The notes beneath the pieces were generated by a model. The model ran no database searches, had not been told where the DNA came from, and worked only from the letters and a program-made list of their open reading frames with translations. Of a stretch of 48,533 bases of DNA, positions 16,747 through 29,100 are shown one piece after another. The stretch spans positions 1 to 48,533 of the forward strand of contig DCGU01000050.1 in NCBI GenBank assembly GCA_002315325.1. The letters are read 5' to 3'. Position numbers and translations under genes: made by a program. This DNA comes from Clostridiales bacterium UBA1770 (GTDB lineage Bacteria; Bacillota; Clostridia; Oscillospirales; CAG-272). How positions within the stretch are numbered: position 1 is the stretch's first letter; each line of letters opens with the position of its first letter.

Positions 16747-16849
16747 CTTGCGGATAAACGCAAAATATCAAAAAATGGCACAAAATTTGCAAAAAAGTGC
16801 ATATCTTGCGGATAAACGCATGACATAACGGGGGGGGTAGTGTTATAAT
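16747..16849 (+). promoter_or_regulatory. Promoter of the giant surface protein gene with duplicated operator-like sequence
   Basis: ATGACA (16820-16825), an 18-base spacer containing a G7 run, and TATAAT (16844-16849) form a plausible promoter. The 16-base sequence CTTGCGGATAAACGCA occurs at 16747-16762 and again at 16805-16820, 58 bases apart. The second copy abuts the -35 box. This arrangement suggests a transcription factor binding twice on the same face region, but no factor is identified. Confidence 0.5.
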
Positions 16850-16855
16850 AGAATA

Positions 16856-17179
16856 CCTTAACCATACTTTAAAACGCGCGCCGGCGTATACGTGTGTATA
16901 TATGCACGAAGGTCATACAGGTACCGGCCGATGTGTTAAGATAAAATTAATAAATGATTAAGACCCGTTTGCTGCTTGCCTCTTGCCGTCATCGTCTTTG
17001 ACGGGTCGTCGGGGTGTCGCACACAACCGACACTCCGTCAAAAACGATGACGATTATTTCCCTTTTCATTCGTGTGACTGCTAAACGAAAAGACGCAAAA
17101 CAAAAAAACAGTCCGCACGGTTTTACGATACATCCCCCAAACTCAAAACTCACTCACAAAAACGAAAGAGGAGAAAAAC
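16856..17179 (+). promoter_or_regulatory. Long structured 5' leader of the giant gene
   Basis: From the promoter to the start codon there are about 320 untranslated bases. The strongest structure is a stem at 16987-17052: CGTCATCGTCTTTGACGG pairs over 18 positions, with one mismatch, with the sequence ending at 17052. An inner GTGTCG/CGACAC stem lies within it. The stretch after it is A-rich and unstructured up to the ribosome site (AGAGGAG). I do not recognise a known riboswitch class here. It may stabilise the very long message or regulate it. Confidence 0.5.
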
Positions 17180-20100
17180 ATGAAATCAAGATTGAAATCA
17201 CTGTTGGCTCTTTTCCTGGCAGTATTGATGATTGTACCCTGTTTTACAACCATCGTGTCCGCTTCTTCCCCTGCGGAAGAAGTGCCGCAAGAAGGACAGA
17301 GCAGTTCCATCTACGGGAACCAATACAGCCAAACGCTGATTGATTCCCTGTCCAATATGGACATGGATCCCTACTATGCCCTGGATATTTTGTATGCCGC
17401 CGGCATTATCAATGCGGACGGTACGCCCAATGAGAACGCCACGTTCGATATGGACGGCAAAACTGTCACCCGTGACTTACTGCGCGAAATGGCAGAAGGT
17501 AAGGATGACGACGAAACCGTTACGTTGGACGGTGCCGAATTCACCTGGGGCGAGGTCAACGACCTGTTTGAGTTGGACGACCTGATGAAGGCCCTGACCG
17601 TGATGGAAGAACGCGAAAACGGCGAAGGCGTGCAGATGACCAAGGAACAGACCCTGATGCTGCTGGACCTGATTGGTAACCTGAATGCCGGCAATATAAA
17701 GATTAATAAAGATCGCCTGATGTATGCCGTGACCGAATGGCCCGAAGGCACAACGGAGCACGGTTGGTTGGCAGTGACGGCGACCGATGCAGGCTACGTT
17801 ATTGCCGGCAACTACTACGGTGAAAACGGTTACAGCGATAACTATAAATTCGTGTTGGATAACCAGAATAAACTCACACCGCAGTGGTACAAGATGGAAG
17901 CAACCGGCGGCTCCGGTATTGACGATTCTATTCGAGTATCGGTATCAGTAGCCAATTTGAGCCAAAATAGAAAAAGAGTTACCGTTACTTTGAATCAAAA
18001 ACAGGCTGCAACTGTTTCCCTGAAGTACCGTGTCGTAAATGGAACGTGGACTACTGCAACCATTACCGATTACACCGGTACGCTCGGCACTTTGGAGTGG
18101 AAGGCCGGTGAAACCGGGTCAAAAACCTTTATGGTAGTGCCCGGCTCCGATGCAGATTTGGAATTGAACGGTAAAGCAACCTATTTCATCCAATTGTATG
18201 ACATACAAAATGCGTTGTTTGCTCAGAACAGCATAGATAAAGAAACCGCCCAAAAAGATACTAAATATTTTACGTATATGGCAGAAATCAGCAAACAATA
18301 CACGTTTGACGTCATGCCTGAAATTAAGGGAACTTTTGCGACACAGCCCTGGTCCGACCAAAAGACAGATAGCAAATCTGCAGACGCATTGAACGAACAC
18401 TGGAGTGGATATAAAACGTTCGGAACATTCAGCGCCTCCCCTGATGGCAAGACAACTTTGGACCCGGATGCAACGTATTTGCTTGCTTGGAGTATGAGCA
18501 ATGCTTATTATTCAAGTGCAAAATCATGGACCAACGGCACGTATTGTCCGGTCAATTATTATATTTCTATTGGCGGTGCCGAATATTCATCCGGTTGGGT
18601 GAACGTTCGCGGTGACTACGGATATGTGAATAATACTGTAAATGGTGGTACAATTAGTATTGCAGGCAGTAATTTGATTGGAAAGACCCTGCAAGTCAAA
18701 CAAGGACAACGCGCAGGCTCATACGTTGAGGATGAAGTAACATATTATACATATGCCTCAATTAGATCGGATAATAACCGACAGGCTTTTATTTCCTATT
18801 CTATTTTTGATGGTACTAACGCTGTAACTATAGAAAAAATAGTCATACCGGACGGAAAGTTTTATCCCGGTCAGCAGGTGCCGATTACTGTTTATTATAA
18901 TTTCCCGCTTAATCCCACAGCTAACGGTCAGTTGACCATTAATGCCAATGGACAAACGCTGAACCCCGTGGAATTGAACACGACTTCCAAATGTTTCACG
19001 TTCTTATATACGGTGAAGGATTTGGATACCGGTACGGTTTCCGTTTCTACGGCAGCCATCAACAAATGCCGCGGCGCAAACTACTCTGCAACGGCCAACA
19101 ACACAATTAATACAATTACCAATGGGAACAGTATTGGTTCGACCGTTCCCGGCTATACTAATTCTAATGCACAATTTCAGACCCCCGATAAGACGGATTC
19201 TTTTGTGATTGATAAAAAGAATTCTATTCAAATCGGTATTGATGATGGTATGCCCGGACAGCAGAAAATTTCCATTAATATGCCGATTAACACGATGCAG
19301 CAAGATGGCAACTATCCTTATATTGCTTGGATTGCCGCGAATACCGAAGCATTACAGAACCCCATCACTTTTGAGGATTTCGGTGGGGAAGAAGTGACCG
19401 TTGCCTTTTACGTCAAGGGTATGTATGCTTCAATGGATGGCGGCAAGACACGTTACCCTCTGTACGTGCGTACCATTGACCAAACGGTAACACTTACGAA
19501 ACCGGATGGCACGACTTACCAGACGTCCGAATTCCCGACGGCGCTGATTACGCAAATCACACCGCCGGTTAACGTGATGAACGAATATCGTGCGGATACC
19601 GTGGAAATCTTCATGGATCCTGATATCGCGTCGACCGATAACTATATTGAGCCGGACGGCGTCGAAATGCTGGCTATGCAGGACTTCGGCGGCTTTACTT
19701 ACTACGAAGCAGCCGAAGGTGAAACAGCACCCGATACAACCGTTATTTTGGGTAGTGCTGTTGATGTTTATGTTAAGGGGTGCGTATTCCTGTCCGATAA
19801 CTATGAGTACGTGGACAGTGAAGGTGTGACGCAAAACGATGGCCACGACATCACGTTGGGCGCCAACGACGTGTGGAACGAGCTTGCAGCAAAGAACAAG
19901 CCTTCGTCCGTTTCCTTTGATGCAAAGCACAGCGAAATTGACGAAAACACGCAACGATATGACAGAACTGCTTTTGAGTATTATATTGAAAGCAACTTGG
20001 AATTGCGCTTAACATATGAGGTGCATGACCGTATTGCCAGTGCAACCGAGTATATCGGTGCAGACGAGTTCTCCTTTACCGATAAGCAGTTCTGCCGTTG

Positions 20101-23100
20101 GATGAGTTCTAACCCCAACGTTGCTACCATCGATGAGGATGGGTACGTTATCTTCACCGGTGAATCCGGCTTTGTTTACTTCTATCTCAACGTCTCCAAC
20201 GGTGACGTTGCCGAGTACCAGTACTACCTGTATGCCGGTGCTATTTATGCACGTGCCGGTTTGACGCCGTTCTTAATTACGCCTAAGGCAAACCAAAATA
20301 AGCTGGTTTTGGAAGACGTGTTGACGAAGGTCTATTTCACTTCCAACCTCACGGCCCGTAACCAGGATGCCAAGGATGACCCGAATTTTGTAACGACCTA
20401 TACGTTGCGCTTGTATAAATATAGTGACATCACCATCGAGAACGGTCGTGCCGTTCCTAAAGACGGTGCTGTTCCCGTGGGTACGTATACAGAACTCAGC
20501 CCGATTACCATTGTTACGGAAGAAGAATACGTTGCAACGAAAACGATTCTGATTCCGAATCCCAATCCCGGCACGGATACAGATTACGGAACTGCCACTG
20601 ATATTCCGACCGTGACCGATTACACGGCAACTCGCACGAACGTTACCGTGAATACTATCTCCTACGTAACGATTCCGGAGAACGTGCTTCACAAAGTTGC
20701 CACCGGTTCCGGGAAGGATTACGTGGCGATTATTTCCGCGGTTAACGAGGCAGAAAACGTTACGCTGGAAACCTACAGTGTATTGCAGGTTAAGCCCCAG
20801 CCTGCCGTTGCCAAGCTTGACAAGTTGAATAATTACTTTGTCTTGGATACAAATCTTCCTGTAATTACCTATCATAACGGGAAAATGGATCCTGAATTCC
20901 ATCCTGACGGTGCCGCCTATTATACGGTGCAGGATTCCAACGGCAAATTGGTTAAATCGGGTATTATGACCGGCACAGATGCCGCGAGCGGTGTGATTAC
21001 CTTAACGGATATTGCCGGATTGGATACAACAGTTCCGAAAAATAAATTGAAGGAAATCTACACGGTGTCCATCTATTGTCGTAACAGTAACGATGACGTG
21101 TACAGCGTAGATTCCTTAACGTTGTACGTCTACAACGGCGAAGCAATGAAGGTATTGGTCAAGGCCGTTACTCGCGGTGATATCGGCGGCAGTACCGGTG
21201 GTAAAGCCACTTCCGAAACCGATGTTGACGTGTACGATTTGCAAAACATTGATTATATCAAGTCTATGTTAAGAACGAATGCCACTTCCGGTGATCTGGA
21301 TTTGGCAGGTAACCATATCTCAATTGATGAATTACAAAGGGACGTCAATCTCCAGGTCGCAGTTTCTATCAACTTCGGCGATTACGAATGGGGTATGCTC
21401 TCCGACCAAATCAAATGGTCTTCATCCGACAATGACGTGGCCACGTTGGATTATTCCCAGGGTGGTTTGTATTCCGATATTCGTTCTTACTCTTACGTAT
21501 CTTATCTGCCGGCTACTGACTTTATTGCCGTTGGTCATAATAAAGTAGCTTCCACAACAATTATCACGGCAACCCACGCACGCGTGGAGGGAATGTCTGA
21601 TAGTGTTGAGATTTTGACCAGCGAACGTTTGGACAAGCAGCTCTATCTATTCCAGTTCCTGCCGCGTATTCAAGTTACCGTGCAGTACACCAATGGGGAG
21701 GGCGTAACAAAGAATGTGACGTCCGATGAAAACGGCGGTTTGGCAATTTATGAACCGACCGGTATAGCTTCCGAATTGTTCGTTATTTCGAAAAATAAAG
21801 AATACGTCGGCACGTTTGAAAATACCTATTTTGAAACCGGTGAGCAGGATGTGGCAGCATTGCAGGTTTATCCCTGCAACAACTGCCAATTGCGCAAGGT
21901 GTCCGAGGTTACAATCTACGTGAAAAAAACGGATGGCAGCGCCTATGCCAATACAACATTCACGGTTCGCGCCGGTATCTATAAAAATAAACTATACTGT
22001 CCGCAAGCTCAATTTTACACAAATGTGGACAATTTCCTTACTCTGCAGAATGGTTATGAAGATATGACCGTAAAAACGGACGCTTACGGTGCGTTCACGT
22101 TGAAGGCTGATAGCTCGCAGTTCTGGTGTGCTACCGATACAGAAATCTTCATGGGGAACGAAACTATCACTTACGTCGTTGAATTGACCCCAGAAAACGG
22201 TTATTATCAGGACGTTGTAACAGTTGAAATTACAGCGGATGAAGACACGTTGTGTGCAACGACAATCGCGTCTATTACGTTAGGCCAAACAGAAGGTACA
22301 AAAGTTCCTTATTTGGCGCGCACTATTATGCGCCAATATTTAGGTGCTGGAGGATTGGTTAATACCGTTTATGATCTATCCTCCGGTGAACATAATATCG
22401 GCCCCAACTTCAATTATAACCAGATTGCTGTTATTAATGACGTTGTGTTTGCCGATTATCTTACGGCCGGCAGTGAAAACAATGCGGCTACTGTTTCCTC
22501 TGATTTGCTGAGCGGTACCTCTATTGTATTGCGTGACAGCACCGGTAAAATGGTCATAGGACAGGCGTCCAGTACGGTTTTGCTTGAGCCCGTAACTTCT
22601 CTTCTGGACATTGAACCGGATAAAAACGTTGCTATTTATTGTTATCCTTTCTCCTCCGTAACGCTCGGCCGTAACGTTTACGTTGTAAACCGTGAAACGC
22701 TCGGTGCGACCGGCAAACAAGTGTTGGTGCACGAAGGCGAGGGTTTGTTGGAACAATATGTCAATGAGTACACTGAAATTCCGTTTGAAGAGTATCAGAC
22801 GTATGATTTAACCATTTATTTGAATGGTCATGCTGTTAAGTCCAAGCACATGAACTTCAAACTGTGGAACTTGCTTGATCAGGAAAACGTCGCTGCAGGT
22901 GAAGGCGCCTTGCAGGCACTGGTTGATCGTGCCACTGCCGAAGCTTCCCAAAATAAAAAGATTATGGAAGTGATGGATACCGTTGACCTCGGTGACTTCT
23001 TGAAACTTCCGTTATCACTCATTTCCGAGATTTTATTTGCCGGTAATACGGCGATGGATTGCACCATTTATCCTACGGAACATCCTTCTCACTTTTATAT

Positions 23101-26100
23101 CCTATTGACTCCCCGCACTATTGTGGACGCCATCACGGATGGATTGGGTATAACAAGCGGTGCATCTTTGGTCTTCTCTGAAGAAAAGATGGAGAACGCT
23201 CGTGCTATTTTGGATAAAAACGAGGCAGATTATCAGGATTCCGGCAAATTGACCATGGATATGGGCGGATATATTTTGATTGAAGCCGTGTACAAGACGT
23301 CCGGTTGGGTATTTGAAACCATGGCCGGTAATCTCCATGCCAGTACCGGTGATATTACCTTGATTAACTTCGGTTGGACCATTCCCACGCCGGTGCCCGT
23401 ATGCTTTAGCATTGGTATCGGTTTTGGTATGTCCGTTCAAATGAAGTATCAAAACCACTATAACCCTGCTACCCGTCAGTTGTATTTGGATCGAATTCTT
23501 GACGTCACTGCCCGTACTTACATCCACCTGTTCGGTGGTCTCGGTTTGTCAGTAGGCGTTTTGGAATTGAAAGTCGGTCCCTACGGTAAGATCGGTGTCA
23601 ACGCCACTTTCCGCACACTCGAAGTCGGCAAGGGCAATGACGAGTTTGATAAATATACCGGTCAACGTGTCACGCTGAATGGTGAAGTCGGTATTGAGTT
23701 TACTATCAAATTGCTCATCATTGGTGTGCGTTTTGAGTTAGCATCCGTGCCGTTTGAAATTGACAGCTGGTATTACAATGATTTTGAATCTATCGAAGAG
23801 TATTGGAATAACACCAGCGGATCCAAGACGATGCACGGCGCGGATGCCGGCAGTATTACCGTGACCGGTAAAACGCTGGAGGGCGATGACGTAACGGCAA
23901 CCCTGCTGTCTAATGGTACGGTTATATTCCAGGCAACGCAAATGAAGGTAGAAGACCGTTACTATTTGGATGCCTTTGACCGTACCTTCTATCCCGCTGC
24001 TTCTGCCTCTTTGTACGCACTGACGACGACGACCGACCTGGCCAAGAACGTGCAGCTGCTGCAGACAAACTCCTATCCGTATGCGAACCCGTTGTTCAGC
24101 GACGACGGTAAGATTATGTTCTACCTGTCCGATATGGACGTACGCACCGATGCCTTGACGGCTGTCGCCTGGGCAGACGTAACAAAGACCGGTGCCGACG
24201 TGGATAAGGGGACGCTGAACCAATACAGATGTATGGTGATGGGTGATACCCCGTACTATGCGACGACCGGTGACATACTGGGGACCTTCGCTACCGATAC
24301 TCAAATCGTGATTTCGGCATACGTGGCCGCTACTGCCGCAGAGGCCGACAGCGCAACGTTCCGGTTTGTTGGTTCTGATACCGATTATAAGCTGAAGAAC
24401 GTTGTCAACCCTGCCGTTGGTTCCAGAATTTATTACCAGGTTTTGGAAGATGGTAACTGGATTGACGCGACGACCCGCAATGCATCCAACGTTTCCGTGG
24501 CAGGTACCGACGGGCACTATTATGCCGCTTGGGTCAGCCAGAACGATAACCTCACCAAGGAAATGGGTGATACTGCTGATACTGAGGACTTGGGTAACCT
24601 GATGAACTGCACCGAAATCGTCGTTGCTCGCTACGTGAGCGACACGGACACTTGGGTACAGACGCAGGTTACCGATGACGACGCTTCCGATTTGTCCGTG
24701 CAGGTAGCAAGTTATTATAATGAAGCGTCCGATACAGACTACGCCATCGCCGTATGGCGTAAGACCGGTTCTTCGGATAATCCCCTGGTATTTGACGTAT
24801 CCGATGAATTGTATTTTAGCCGCTTCAATGGTGTAACGTGGTCCGATGCCAAAATTGCTTACAATTGCGTATCCGGTTCCATCGCTTCCCTTGATGTCGC
24901 TATGATGGCTGATGGTACCGCTTGCGTTGCCTTGTGTTTGGATACCGGTGATGACGAAAACGGCAACACCGATACTGAAATTTTGTATGTGGTCATCGGT
25001 GCTGATGGCGAAGTGATTACCACTGTCCGTTTGACCACCAATAACCTGACCGATAACTTGCCCAGCATTAAGACAGTTGTTCGCGAAATCAACACGGTTG
25101 AAACTGAGCAGTTTGTTCTCGGTTGGGTGGAAGAGTATACCGAAGGCGATGAAACCAAGAAAGACGTCCGCTTCGCAGCGATTCGTGCAAACGGCAGCAT
25201 GGATGCCAATTTTGCCGAACTGGTTCGCGATAACGAGGATATGAACATCGACACCAAGTTCCAGTTGGCGGTTGATGCCAATCGCTCCTTTGATTCCCTG
25301 AGCCTCGTTTGGACTGAAGAGGTGACGGGCGAAAACGGTATTGATGACGAGACTAAGCACTACTATATCAAGGCATCCCGTTTTGTTAAGGCAGAAGGTA
25401 TGGTTTGTGTCACTGCTCCCGTGGAAGTAGCCGATATGCCTATCGACGTTGTTATCGACCACTTTGATTCCTACGTGGATGCAACCGGCGTCCTGCAGGT
25501 AGCGATTTTGGGCAGTGACTACAACGAAGTGGCATTGACCTCCTACGGTACCGTTGACGTACCGAAACTCTTCGGTGCTGAGAATACCGAACTGTATACC
25601 ATCACCGGCAAGGATCCCATCCGCAACATGTACGTTGCTGAAGCGACGGTTCCTGATAACGGCTATACGGTCAGCGAACCTGACTTCAACATTAACGACG
25701 TATATGCTGATGGTGACGTTTATTTCACCTTTATTGTAAAGAATACCGGTAAGACAGCCCTGAAGACTATCAAGGTTACTGTCGATGGTAAAACCGAAAC
25801 CATTAACTGTGTGGTTATGCCCGGCACGTCCAAGACCGTGCAATTCTTGTACACGGTTCCGAATAATGCCGATGCCGAACACAGTATCAAGGATTTGGCA
25901 TATGAAGTTATTGCTTATACGGATGCACAGGGGAGCGATGCTGCAATGCTGACCGATGGTGCAAACGAGGGCACGATTGTACTCAATCGTCCCGACGTTG
26001 GTATCACGGAAGTGCTCGTGGCTACAGCTGAAGATGCTACCAGATCCGTGAAGGTTAGAATGAACAATGGTTCTACCATTCCGCTTGTCAACAGCGGCAA

Positions 26101-29100
26101 GGTGGTCAAGATTGGTTTCTATCGTGACGAAGCCTGCACCGATATGATTGGTACGGCCGATACGATTGACGCCGGCAACTATGCACTGATTGATGCGGCA
26201 CAGTATGATTTCGTTAAGACGTTGAACGTATACGATATGGTGGCTGCATCTGCCTTTGTAACTAATACCGATACGGGTGCGGCAGAACTGCCTACCGACG
26301 GTGTTGTCGTATACGTCAAGGCGTGGATCGAGGATGTGGATGAGGTCAATAAGACCAACAACGCATCTTCCTTCACGGTTGAAAACCTGTTGGAGAAGTA
26401 TTACGAGCAGGCCATCAACTATGACCGCGATTTGATTCGCACTAATTTGATTGTGACCAATTCCGACACGCAGGTGCAGGTCACCTTCCAAAACCTGTCC
26501 CTGGGTGCACGCGATGCTGAGCATGCAAACCGCATTGCCAATATCCGCATGACGGGTTACGATGCACAGGGTAATAAGCTTGCCACCGTGGAGACTTACA
26601 ATGCAATTGCCGGCGAAGCTTCCTTCATTGCATTGGGTGCCGAGGGTACGAAGACGCTGACCCTTGATCTCAACCTTGAACCGGGCGCAACCGCAACGGA
26701 TATTGTATTCTGGGAATACACAATCTATAACGAAACCGTGACGGCTTACTACACTTGGGACCACGTCACGGGTGACGTTGTGGAACCCGTAACCAATACG
26801 CCCACTGTGACCGAAATTTCCACGAAGTACGCTCAATTGAGCGTCAGCCCCACGGAAGTACCCATGCAGGGTGACCGCGAAATGATTGGCTGGTACCGTG
26901 TACTCGGTTATCGCGATCTCAAGACGGGTAAGTCCTATTATATGAACGATACAATGCCGGACGGCACCGTACTGACTGCCAAGGCATTGGCCGCCATCGA
27001 CTTCTTTGCCGATAAGACCAAGGCCCGCATCATCGGCGATAAGTTCGACTTTGCAACCGACCGCCTAGAAGAGAGCACCGTCCTCTACGCCCTGTTCACG
27101 ACGGTGAACGTGCTGTTGAAAGACAATCTGGTTTACACCTGGGGCGTCCGTATTAACGGCAGCACCACGTTCGACCTCCAGATTCTGGGCACGACGTTCG
27201 AGGGTATGGACAACGTCACCAAGACGAACGTAGATATCACGAACTGGTTCGTCAGCGATATTGCCGAAAGCGGATTGAAGTTTACCGCCATCGGCATCAG
27301 CGAAGATAAGACAACCCTGACCGTACGTATCACGGGTGCCGCCAATAAGGTATTCACGGACGATGCGGGTAAGGTCATCTCCAAGGATATTACCATTACG
27401 TGTCCCACGTATACCAATGCCCTTGGCATGGAAGTGGCAGGACCCGGCAACGCCGTATCCACGTTGACGCTGCATTACCTGGATATCACGGGCGGAACGG
27501 TTATCTTCGGCGATCCCGTTACCTATACGAATCAACCCATGCTGCAAACGGTAAAAGCCGTTATTGCACAGGGTGCGGAAGCAACGTTTGAAGTCGGCCA
27601 GCCCTACGCATACTACGCAGGGACGTTCCCGATGGATATCTACGGTACCAAATATTGTGTCGGTCACATCGCTACGACCTGGACGGTATCGCCGCTGCCC
27701 ATTTCCGCATCCGACGTTGTACTGGGTGAACAACTGTACTACACGGGCGCAGAACAGAAACAAACCATTGCCTCCGTTAAGGTGGGCGACGTGGAAGTGA
27801 AGAAGTATACGGTGACCGGCAACACGGCAACCGATATCGGCAAATACGTGCTGACGATTACCGGTTACGGTAACTTCACGGGCAGCATTCAGGTGCCTTT
27901 CACCGTACGCAGCATCACCGATACGGACGTTACGACCGAAACGGATATTACCACCGGCACGGATATCACCACCGGCACGGATATCACCACCGGTACGGAT
28001 ATCACGACCGGCACGGATATCACCACCGATACGGATATTACGACCGGTACGGACATTACGACCGGCACGGACATTACCACCGGCACGGATATTCCGACCG
28101 ATCCTGACGTTCCCACCGATCCGGAAGATAAGACGGACGTGAAGAACGCTGTCATCGAATTGGGCGCTGCGCTGACCTATAACGGCAGCGAACAGACCCA
28201 GACGGTTCGCTCCGTAAAGATTGACGGTAAAGAGATTACCTACGCGGTGTCCGCGAACGTCGGCACCGATGCAGGCGTATACGTGCTGATTATTACGGGT
28301 ACCGGAGAGTATACCGGTACGAAGTACGTCACCTTCACCATTGCGCCCAAGGATATTACCGGCGCCGTTGTGACGGCAGATAATGCCCTGACGTATAACG
28401 GCGCAGAGCAGACGGTGAGCGTCAAGAGCGTGAAACTCGGCGACCTTGCCGTTACCTATGACGTAACCGGCAATAAGGCAACGAACGTCGGCAGCTATAC
28501 CATGAAGGTAACTGCGAACGGTAACTTCACGGGCAGCGTCACGGCTAATTACACCGTAGCGGCCCTGGATATTGCCGATGCCGTAATCACTTTGGGTGAA
28601 GCGTTGATTTACAACGGTGCGGCACAGCAGCAGAGCATTAAGAGCGTCACGCTGAACGGTATTCCCGTAACGTATACCGTTACCGGCGATACCGTAACGA
28701 ACGCAGGCAAATATACCCTGACGCTGACGGGTAACGGTAACTTCACGGGTACCAAGACGGTAGAATACACCGTAGCCAAGGCACAGGCAGTCATCCGCGT
28801 TGACAATAAGTCGAGCGTGGAAGGCGCAGCACAGGCAGCCCTGACCTATACGGCACAGGGCCTGTTCGGCGCAGACGCCGACAGCGTGAAGCTGACCAAG
28901 GCTGAGGGTACGAAACCCGGCGCCTACGCTATCACCGCTGCGTTGGATAACGCCAACTATGACGTAACGATTGAGAACGCAACCTATACGATCCTGGCCA
29001 AGGAATTCGAAGCAGAGCAGGGCGTCACCGCTGAAATTGAAGGCGGTATGCAGCCCGATACCAAGCTGGTGGTTGCGGTCGTAACCGATAAGGACGCTAT

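Noticed and set aside
16856..17179. c-di-GMP or other riboswitch before the giant gene
   Set aside because: No GACGCAAAGC core or other aptamer signature was found; only a long stem-loop is supported.
23738..26836. Long open frame on the minus strand opposite the giant gene
   Set aside because: It lies wholly antisense to a clear coding sequence with domains, lacks a ribosome site, and its His/Val/Gly-rich composition is typical of a mirror frame.
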